Assembly (NCBI GenBank): GCA_003233075.1
Contig: QIKQ01000271.1
Coordinates: forward strand, 1-19,457
Origin: Gammaproteobacteria bacterium
GTDB taxonomy: Bacteria > Pseudomonadota > Gammaproteobacteria > SZUA-21
Reading direction: 5' to 3'
Length of the DNA stretch: 19,457 bases
The notes below the pieces were generated by a model. The model had not been told where the DNA came from, ran no database searches, and saw only the letters and a list, made by a program, of their open reading frames with translations. Shown here piece by piece: positions 7,873-14,218 of the stretch; the stretch's first letter is position 1; each line of letters starts with the position of its first letter. A program made the position numbers and the translations under genes.

Positions 7873-8973
7873 TTACTCCGAATAGTATTTACCAAAGCGA
7901 TTATTTATAAAGGCATTAAATTCAAAATCTTCTTGTTTGACTAAACCTTGATATTGATCTGGATTACTTAAAACAAGATCAACCGCCGCACAAATCCCAC
8001 CAGCGGTAGTGACTTGAATTGCTGACCAATCGTGATTAGCAATGCGTTGTGGATAGATTTTTTTAACATAATTTTCTTCAAATAATTGATTATTTCGATA
8101 TCCTGCAACCGAGACATAAATAACAACAACATCCTGCTTAGTTTTTGGTATTGAGTTTTCTAATATTCGCTTAAGCGTTTCTCGATCATCATTAAGCTTT
8201 AGATCATTCATTAGCATTTTTATTTTTTCGCAATGCCCTGGATAACGCATCGTTTTGTAGTTCATAGTAGTAACTTGATCAGCGTAAGTGTGAGCCAAAG
8301 AACCCAATCCGCCCGAGGTATTAAATGCCTCGTATTGAAGACCATCGATCGTTATTGTTTCATAACCTTCCAATGGCATTAATGTCGACATAACGCCATT
8401 TTCTATGCCATAACACAAATTACCATACTCATTAATCAAGCCATCAGTGGACCAGGTTAGTGAATACTTTAATGCATTATTGGGATTAACAGGCAAGGCA
8501 CCGACGCGCATTTTAACGGATTCAACCGTATCGAAATGATTCATAAGTTCATGAGTTGCGATACTAATGAATCCAGGTGCCAAACCACATTGCGGCACAA
8601 AGGCAGTTTTTTTACCCTGACTAACTTCAGAAACATAACGAGTAACTTCAACGTCTTCAGTCAAATCAAAATAATTCAAATTATGGTCTGCGGCGATTTG
8701 CACCACCTTAGTATTACAGTAATACGGCAAGCCTGAAATTATTGAATCGATATTATTTAATTTAACATAAGCGATCAGATCCTGTTCTTTTTGTGCATCC
8801 ATTTCTTGTAACACTACTTTCACGCCAATGCCATTAAGGAAGGAACGAGTAGAAGTTAGATCAATATCGGCCAAATGAACTTGATATTCATCATGTTTGG
8901 CCAAAAGACAAGTAATAAGCGAACCTATTTTACCAGCACCTAAAATAAGAATTTTATTTTGATCTCTAGACAT
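7873..8973 (-). CDS. Saccharopine dehydrogenase (glutamate-forming type)
   Basis: A 366-residue saccharopine dehydrogenase family protein. The N-terminal Rossmann motif ILGAGKIGS (about 10-18) binds the pyridine nucleotide and is followed by HLADID with the acidic end of strand 2. The segment PQCGLAPGF at about 128-136 is the conserved loop before the substrate domain. In lysine catabolism the enzyme splits saccharopine into glutamate and alpha-aminoadipate semialdehyde, the substrate of the dehydrogenase encoded next. It is shorter than fungal Lys9 but in the bacterial range. A promoter-like TTGTTC-17-TATAGT lies directly upstream and overlaps a perfect inverted repeat. No lysine-ketoglutarate reductase gene is present in the window. 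Some family members act on other opines or in spermidine synthesis, but the neighbour argues for the lysine route. Confidence 0.85.
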   Translation of the reverse strand: MSRDQNKILILGAGKIGSLITCLLAKHDEYQVHLADIDLTSTRSFLNGIGVKVVLQEMDAQKEQDLIAYVKLNNIDSIISGLPYYCNTKVVQIAADHNLNYFDLTEDVEVTRYVSEVSQGKKTAFVPQCGLAPGFISIATHELMNHFDTVESVKMRVGALPVNPNNALKYSLTWSTDGLINEYGNLCYGIENGVMSTLMPLEGYETITIDGLQYEAFNTSGGLGSLAHTYADQVTTMNYKTMRYPGHCEKIKMLMNDLKLNDDRETLKRILENSIPKTKQDVVVIYVSVAGYRNNQLFEENYVKKIYPQRIANHDWSAIQVTTAGGICAAVDLVLSNPDQYQGLVKQEDFEFNAFINNRFGKYYSE

Positions 8974-8994
8974 AATACATAACCCTATTCCCAG

Positions 8995-9023
8995 ACTATA
9001 CTTAAACTCAGAATCCTGAACAA
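8995..9023 (-). promoter_or_regulatory. Candidate promoter of the saccharopine dehydrogenase operon
   Basis: Minus-strand reading gives TTGTTC (9018-9023), a 17-bp spacer and TATAGT (8995-9000). The predicted start leaves a leader of about 15 bases that contains the AGGG ribosome site (8983-8986). Confidence 0.45.
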
Positions 9024-9039
9024 TTCAGCCATGAATTGT
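9020..9039. promoter_or_regulatory. Perfect inverted repeat, probable operator
   Basis: ACAATTCA (9020-9027), four bases (GCCA), then TGAATTGT (9032-9039). The dyad extends outward by CTG/CAG with a one-base bulge. It covers the -35 element of the saccharopine dehydrogenase promoter, the usual place for repressor binding. The cognate regulator cannot be named; the LuxR-type gene at 10813 is the only DNA-binding protein nearby. Confidence 0.55.
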
Positions 9040-9149
9040 CAGAGTACGCCAAGCAAAAAATGTAGTTTTTACTTGGCTTACAACCTCTAAATTAATAGGA
9101 GGTACTTTACTAGAGGTACGTGGTACAGCTAATAAAAACGGCGTGCCCC

Positions 9150-9197
9150 AGTGATGTATTAATTTAGTGTCGTATTAAATTAGTGATGTACTAAATT
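9150..9197 (+). repeat. Three tandem 16-bp repeats upstream of the DUF1338-like gene
   Basis: Three head-to-tail units with no spacers: AGTGATGTATTAATTT (9150-9165), AGTGTCGTATTAAATT (9166-9181) and AGTGATGTACTAAATT (9182-9197). Successive units differ at two to four positions. The array ends where TATAGT (9197-9202), a possible -10 box for the plus-strand gene, begins. This suggests an array of regulator half-sites. Confidence 0.6.
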
Positions 9198-9252
9198 ATA
9201 GTATCGATCTAGTATTTGCCCAGGTATCATTAAGGAGACTATAAACTAACAC

Positions 9253-10437
9253 ATGAAACAATCTCATCAAGATTTTGGTAAGGAGTTGGCGAAATGGGCA
9301 CAGCAATCATTTCCTGACACTCAAATTGATGAAAAATATCCCAGCCGCATACTCATTAAAAAATCCGATGCTGAAATTGCGACACTAGAAATGACCCCAA
9401 TTATGGCAAGCCCTAGCGATGATTCTGTTGATAATTTATTCGAATCGGTTGAAACTATTGATCAAATTATAGAAGTTTATCGTCATTTAAGATCCGAATA
9501 TGTTTTTGAAGAAAATATCCCAAAGGCAATGGAGCACATTCACCCCTATGCGAATTATTTTATAGATCGTATTTTTAGTTTAGCGAAATCGAATTTAACA
9601 AATGAAGAAGCTCGGCTAATCGTAAATTGGGTTAAGAATTTAGATGCCTATACCTGCGTCAAGGCTATCGAATCCTTATTTTACAGTAAGGCTGATTTAC
9701 GATTATTGGCCATCGCAAAACAAATGCAATGGCAAATTCATTTCGATCATCTCGCCATTCGTTGTGGCAATCAATCGAATAGAGACGCAGAACGCATAGT
9801 TGAATTCTTAAAATCCGAACACGGCTATATTGCTCCACAAACTCTAGATCAAGATTACTACGAGTTTTCTGATGGCTGGAATGCTTATGTGCTCTTTAAA
9901 ATATTAACAAATGGCCAATGTCTATTATTATTCGTAGATCAATCTGATGAACGCAATCCACAGCAAGTCATCCAGCACTGGAACAGAGTTTACGGTTATA
10001 CGCCTCATCATCTGGCTATTCGTTTAACTAAAATGATCAAGGAACAACCTTCAGAACCTCGATCAGCCATCCCACTCAGTACTCTGGGCAGCGCGATCGA
10101 AAATGAAAAAATCGAAGTTCTGCAAGCCACTGGTTTGTATACGAAACAAATGTTAGAACAAGTGTTTACTCGTCCTGAACAAAACAAAGAAATCCCAGCC
10201 GATCTAGTCAAGGAAATAAGCGATCATGCAGCACCATTAGCTAAAATCATGGAAAATGGCAAGTTATTAGAGATTGTCAGTCGTAAAGAATTACCTGAAC
10301 AATTTAAAAAACACTGGTTTTCACTCTATGGTCTTGAATACGAATCTGACAATCCGCTTCATTCCGCCCCGATTTACAGTTATTTTCTCCCTGCCCAAGC
10401 AGCGCATGTTATTCGTACCTCGATTCAAACCCAGTAA
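9253..10437 (+). CDS. VOC-fold metalloenzyme resembling DUF1338/HglS (2-oxoadipate dioxygenase/decarboxylase)
   Basis: A 394-residue protein with two related motifs, HFDHLAIR at 163-170 and PHHLAIRL at 251-258, and a later LLEIVSR with Glu340. His166, His253 and Glu340 form the H-H-E metal set expected of a vicinal-oxygen-chelate fold. The C terminus IYSYFLPAQAAHVIRTS resembles the end of DUF1338 proteins as I recall them. DUF1338/HglS enzymes convert 2-oxoadipate to 2-hydroxyglutarate in lysine breakdown. The gene is divergent from the two enzymes that would produce 2-aminoadipate, so the context fits well. The metal ligands are seen; the family match is from memory and the reaction is inferred. 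The AAGGAG ribosome site (9232-9237) is an unusually long 15 bases from the ATG, but an in-frame stop at 9247 excludes an earlier start. Confidence 0.6.
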   Translation: MKQSHQDFGKELAKWAQQSFPDTQIDEKYPSRILIKKSDAEIATLEMTPIMASPSDDSVDNLFESVETIDQIIEVYRHLRSEYVFEENIPKAMEHIHPYANYFIDRIFSLAKSNLTNEEARLIVNWVKNLDAYTCVKAIESLFYSKADLRLLAIAKQMQWQIHFDHLAIRCGNQSNRDAERIVEFLKSEHGYIAPQTLDQDYYEFSDGWNAYVLFKILTNGQCLLLFVDQSDERNPQQVIQHWNRVYGYTPHHLAIRLTKMIKEQPSEPRSAIPLSTLGSAIENEKIEVLQATGLYTKQMLEQVFTRPEQNKEIPADLVKEISDHAAPLAKIMENGKLLEIVSRKELPEQFKKHWFSLYGLEYESDNPLHSAPIYSYFLPAQAAHVIRTSIQTQ

Positions 10438-10580
10438 CTTTCATCGATTTGCAACTACTACTCAAACTTATTGGATTTTGCTGCTCGCAGGCGTTGCTAA
10501 ACACCGACTACAAGTAATATTGAACTAGTCTGCATGGACTATAGGTTTATTTGCTTACTTTAGGTAAATTAGCCTTAAAT

Positions 10581-10615
10581 AAACTACCCCGCCGCAAGCG
10601 AACGAGGTAGTTTTT
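10581..10615 (+). terminator. Rho-independent terminator of the DUF1338-like gene
   Basis: AAACTACC (10581-10588) pairs with GGTAGTTT (10606-10613), and the T run continues to 10615. The GC-rich loop contains a further small CGC/GCG pairing. The position, about 145 bases after the stop codon, suits the plus-strand gene; the A-rich 5' arm means it could also work on the opposite strand. Confidence 0.65.
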
Positions 10616-10625
10616 CCTATTAGAT

Positions 10626-10727
10626 TTCGCTCCGCGCGAAGTGAATTCGCACGGGCGACCAAGGGGGATAATTCCATTCTCCCCCTTTGGAAACCCCCAA
10701 TGGGCTGTGCCCGCAGCAAGCTGCGGG
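10626..10727. repeat. Cluster of three extragenic hairpins
   Basis: Three hairpins stand in a row: TTCGC/GCGAA (10626-10640), AAGGGGGA/TCCCCCTT with an 11-base loop (10661-10687), and CCCGCAGC/GCTGCGGG with a 2-base loop (10710-10727). None is followed by a T run. The block is markedly more GC-rich than its surroundings and fills the gap before the LuxR-type gene. It looks like a repetitive extragenic palindrome cluster. Confidence 0.5.
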
Positions 10728-10812
10728 GTAAGCTGAATCTATGCCACAGCTTATTAAACTTAAAATTAAATACCGTTTTTTTACTTATAACCCAAAATAA
10801 AGGTTGAACTTC

Positions 10813-11607
10813 ATGCCTAATCTAGAGAAAATTCAGCAAAGTCACACTACAGCAACTATAAATTATATGAAAACTGAAGAACTAGCTTTATTCTATAAAA
10901 TAATTGAACAATGCCATAAAGCCAAAACCAGCGCCGATATTGCCAAATTAGTAAACACTTCATTACGTCAACTAATTCCGCATTCTATGACAGCTTATGG
11001 CATTGGCGAGTTAGCGAGCAAAAAAATATACGATCAAGTAAATATTGGCTTTCCCGATGGCTACATACAAGAAGTAGTAGACAAACATAATTTATTGGCC
11101 AGCCCAGTCGCGAAACAATGGAGTGAAACTCAGTCTCCTGTGCTTATTTCTAAAAACGAAGTACCTAAAAAATATCCACTTGCATGGCAACAAGCCTTTC
11201 GTAAACATAATATAAATAATTTGATTGCCCATGGTCTAGTTGATATTACGGGTAAACAAACTAGTTATTTTAGTTTTGCGGATTTCAAACAAGAACCTGG
11301 CGAACGAGAACTTCACATCATTGACTTAGTCGTTCCGCATTTGCATGTTGCGATATCTCGCTCCCTAGACTCTAGTCGAAATTCAACTCAAAACTCAGCA
11401 AATAAAAGCATCATAAGCAAACGAGAGTTAGAAATTTTAACCTGGGTTTATGATGGAAAAACTAATATCGAAATTGGTGAACTGTTATGTATTAGCGGCT
11501 TCACTGTTAAAAATCATATTAAAAATATTTTAGAGAAACTAGGTGCAGCCAATCGAACTCACGCAGTTGCTAAAGCCGTTAGCATTGGAATAATAGAAGT
11601 AAACTAA
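10813..11607 (+). CDS. LuxR-family transcriptional regulator
   Basis: A 264-residue regulator. The C-terminal LuxR/GerE helix-turn-helix spans about residues 200-261, with the family pattern SKRELEILTWVYDGKTNIEI followed by LLCISGFTVKNHIKNIL and an invariant-type Glu in the first helix. The N-terminal 190 residues form a sensor domain broadly like the autoinducer/GAF-type domains of EpsA-like regulators (LRQLIPHSMTAYGIG), but no ligand can be assigned. The ATG at 10813 was chosen because AAAGG lies 9 bases upstream; a TTG at 10804 and an ATG at 10867 are alternatives. It stands alone, between the DUF1338-like gene and a convergent kinase operon. It might control the adjacent lysine genes, but nothing in the sequence proves this. 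Confidence 0.85.
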   Translation: MPNLEKIQQSHTTATINYMKTEELALFYKIIEQCHKAKTSADIAKLVNTSLRQLIPHSMTAYGIGELASKKIYDQVNIGFPDGYIQEVVDKHNLLASPVAKQWSETQSPVLISKNEVPKKYPLAWQQAFRKHNINNLIAHGLVDITGKQTSYFSFADFKQEPGERELHIIDLVVPHLHVAISRSLDSSRNSTQNSANKSIISKRELEILTWVYDGKTNIEIGELLCISGFTVKNHIKNILEKLGAANRTHAVAKAVSIGIIEVN

Positions 11608-11613
11608 AACGAC

Positions 11614-11807
11614 TGAACGAGCCCACCGCGCGACCTCAACTTACGAAGTAAGTTTATTAGAACTCGTATAGCGAGTTCGATGTATCCTTAATAATGCCCG
11701 AAGGGCTTTTAAAGGGGGGAAGTACCTGATGAAACACCGAAGGTGGTTCTGAGGTGCAGTGAGTCGCGAGTTCGTCGTAGTAAGAAAGCGTTAGCTTTCG
11801 ACACTAA
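11614..11807 (+). repeat. Extragenic repeat module downstream of the LuxR-type gene
   Basis: It starts 7 bases after the LuxR-type stop codon with TGAACGAGCCC (11614-11624), as at 5820. It holds the small hairpins AACTTAC/GTAAGTT (11638-11654), AACTCG/CGAGTT (11661-11677) and GCCC-GAA-GGGC followed by TTTT (11696-11710). It ends with the 42-base hairpin unit. GCGAGTTCGATGTA (11671-11684) is a partial extra copy of that unit's head. The short T-tailed hairpins may end the LuxR transcript. Confidence 0.5.
11766..11807 (+). repeat. Hairpin repeat, copy 2 of a covarying pair
   Basis: Aligned without gaps to 5941-5982. The inner stem is GAAAGC/GCTTTC (11784-11789 with 11794-11799) with a GTTA loop, where copy 1 has GAACGC/GCGTTC with GAAA. 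The C-G pair of copy 1 is replaced by A-T here, a compensatory change. The outer arms TAGT/ACTA are kept. Confidence 0.65.
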
Positions 11808-11846
11808 CTCCTCAACCGTTGCAGCAAAACTTCAATAATTGAATTT

Positions 11847-11890
11847 ACGAGATTGTTTCACCACTCGCTACGTTCGGATTCACAATGACT
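11847..11890. repeat. Possible dispersed CATTG/CAATC-type repeat
   Basis: On the minus strand this reads CATTGTGAATCCGAACGTAG and continues to GAAACAATCTCGT. It resembles the short dispersed repeats with CATTG...CAATC ends and a central GCGTAGCGAG-like core that occur in many bacterial genomes. ATTGT (11852-11856) and ACAAT (11882-11886) are inverted. The resemblance is from memory and only one copy is in the window. Confidence 0.3.
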
Positions 11891-11972
11891 CAAGTATTTT
11901 ATCCGCGAGTATCTCATTATGCGACTGACCGTTCGTATTTACACGCACAAGATGAAAGTTGGAAAATGAGCA

Positions 11973-14192
11973 CTAACTTGCTTTTTTATGGCCACCAATA
12001 TCTTCATCTTTATCAAGCCATTGCTTAAGCATACTCTCGATATCACTCGATCGAACAGGTTTTGTCATATAAGAATCCATTCCAGCATTAATGCACTTTT
12101 GCTTATCGCCCTTTAACGTGTTCGCCGTAAACGCAATTATCGGTGTATGATTACCACCTTTAGCTTCAATTTTTCTAATACTACGTGTCGCTGAATAGCC
12201 ATCCATTTCCGGCATCATACAGTCCATAAAGATGAGTTCAAAATCAAGCTTTTTAAACGCATTGACTGCTTCCACACCATTTGCTGCAAGTGTGACACGA
12301 CAGCCCCTATTTTCCAATATTCGTTTTAGCACTTGCTGATTTATGACATTATCTTCGACAATTAAAATTCGCGCAGAATAATTTTTTTGATGCTCTACCA
12401 ATTGATAGCGTGTTAGTAGTGTTTGTCCACCTTCGCCAGCAATTACTAATTGTAAGCATTTATGCAGCATACTTTCGCGTACCGGTTTAGTAAGATAAGC
12501 ATGCACACCATGCTCTCGAAATATCTTGGCGTCACCTCGTGCGCCATGACAAGTCATAATTATTATTTTAATTTTGTCCTCACCATATTTCGCTACTATT
12601 TTTTTAACTAAAGCCAAGCCTTCATCTTTTGGCATGGCAATATCGATAATTGCAATTTCAGGCATCTTGTTCTCAATACTAAATTCTTCTAACACTTGCA
12701 AAGCCTTTGAACTTGAATTCGAGGTACTGACATTCATTTGCCAGCGCGTTAACATGGCGCAAATTACATTTGTCGTTGTTTCATTATCATCAATGACTAG
12801 AATAGAACGTCCCGACATATTAATTTCACTGGTAATGCTGTAATTTGTCTGGCTTTCGCCACGCTTAAAAGGCACTTCGATCCAAAAACAGCTGCCTTTA
12901 CTAACTTCGCTATTGACCCCTATTTCACCCTGCATTAACTCTACTAATTGCTGACTAATCGCTAGCCCCAATCCTGTGCCGCCAAATAAACGAGTCATAG
13001 TCGCATCAGCTTGAGTGAAAGGTTTAAATAAGATTTCGACAACGTCAGGTTTTATTCCAATACCAGAGTCCTCAACCTCAAAACGTAACATCACAGTATC
13101 ATCGTCTTGCTCGATCACCCCACAGCGAACACATATTTCACCTTTTTTAGTAAACTTAACTGAGTTGCTAAGGAGGTTACTTAATATTTGTCGTATTCTA
13201 CCAGGGTCTCCCAATACACAGTCGGGCACATTTTCGTGCACTGATAAAATCAGCTCAACTTCTTTGCAAAAAGTAGCGTCCGAAAAAACTTCAATGATAT
13301 CTTCTAGTGTTTGCCTAACACTAAATTCACTAATTTCTAAATCTAGTTTATCGGCATCAATTTTTGAAAAATCGAGAATATCATTGATAATTGACATCAG
13401 TTGATCACAAGATTTTCTAACCGTGTCAACAAACATAAATTGCTCACTGTTTAGGTCGGTATCAAGTAGTAAACTTGTCATACCAACAACACCGTTCATG
13501 GGCGTACGAATCTCATGACTCATGGTCGCAATAAATTGAGATTTAGCGAGCGATGCATCATTGGCTCTATCACGAGCATTTTCCAACTGACTATTTTTTA
13601 CCTCCATTTCGCCAAGTAACTTTTTAAGCTGTTTTGTTCTATCGTCCACTTCCTTTTGCAATTTCTGCATATAATTACGTGCATCATAACCTAGGTTCCA
13701 TTTTTTAATTAAAGTGAGAGCCATTTGCTTAACTGCAATGGCATCAAATGGTTTTTTTAAAAACAACAATCGATCGGTTGCTCCTAGCTTACTCATTATT
13801 TCATTCCACGAATAATCCGAGAAAGCTGTACATATTACCATTTCCACATACGGAAACTCATCCCAAATTCGAGAAATTGTCTCAATGCCGTCCCAACCTG
13901 GAGGCATACGCACATCCATAAAAATTAATGCGTAGGGACGATTTTCGCTTTCTGCTTTTCTGACTAAATCAAGCGCCTCTTGACCTTGATAGGCATGATC
14001 AAGCTCATAACATATCGCTTCTGCTTCTTCTAATATTTCGTCAGCAGTGACTTCCTCGCCAAATAAAGACTCTTCTATACTGTCTAATTCTTTAAGCCCG
14101 TCTGAGCGGCTGCGGCACAGTACCTTAATAAAATCTTCGTGAATTGACTTATTGTCGTCTACAATTAATATTCGAGAATTAAATTGAGTCAT
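11973..14192 (-). CDS. Hybrid histidine kinase (REC-HisKA-HATPase-REC-REC), soluble
   Basis: A 739-residue cytosolic hybrid kinase. The N-terminal receiver (about 6-160) has DD at 12-13, phospho-acceptor Asp93 in MDVRMPPGWDG and Lys147 in KKPF, plus an insertion of roughly 45 residues after the first helix. A coiled coil (about 175-215) leads to HisKA with His226 in SHEIRTPMNG. The HATPase has the N box around Asn339-Asn343, G1 DSGIG (375-379) and G2 GGTGLGLA (404-411). Two further receivers follow with Asp517 (IIDIAMP) and Asp657 (FMDCMMPEMDG). There is no membrane segment, Hpt or DNA-binding domain. The ATG at 14192 follows GAAGGG by 9 bases; a GTG at 14219 that overlaps the upstream stop would add nine residues. 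It is last in the operon after the membrane kinase, which probably signals to its first receiver. Confidence 0.9.
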   Translation of the reverse strand: MTQFNSRILIVDDNKSIHEDFIKVLCRSRSDGLKELDSIEESLFGEEVTADEILEEAEAICYELDHAYQGQEALDLVRKAESENRPYALIFMDVRMPPGWDGIETISRIWDEFPYVEMVICTAFSDYSWNEIMSKLGATDRLLFLKKPFDAIAVKQMALTLIKKWNLGYDARNYMQKLQKEVDDRTKQLKKLLGEMEVKNSQLENARDRANDASLAKSQFIATMSHEIRTPMNGVVGMTSLLLDTDLNSEQFMFVDTVRKSCDQLMSIINDILDFSKIDADKLDLEISEFSVRQTLEDIIEVFSDATFCKEVELILSVHENVPDCVLGDPGRIRQILSNLLSNSVKFTKKGEICVRCGVIEQDDDTVMLRFEVEDSGIGIKPDVVEILFKPFTQADATMTRLFGGTGLGLAISQQLVELMQGEIGVNSEVSKGSCFWIEVPFKRGESQTNYSITSEINMSGRSILVIDDNETTTNVICAMLTRWQMNVSTSNSSSKALQVLEEFSIENKMPEIAIIDIAMPKDEGLALVKKIVAKYGEDKIKIIIMTCHGARGDAKIFREHGVHAYLTKPVRESMLHKCLQLVIAGEGGQTLLTRYQLVEHQKNYSARILIVEDNVINQQVLKRILENRGCRVTLAANGVEAVNAFKKLDFELIFMDCMMPEMDGYSATRSIRKIEAKGGNHTPIIAFTANTLKGDKQKCINAGMDSYMTKPVRSSDIESMLKQWLDKDEDIGGHKKAS

Positions 14193-14218
14193 AGCTAATA
14201 TCCCTTCGAGAGAGGCCA

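Noticed and set aside
10274..10528. An 84-codon plus-strand frame across the end of the DUF1338-like gene
   Set aside because: It is out of frame with a well-supported gene, has no ribosome site of its own and shows no family features.
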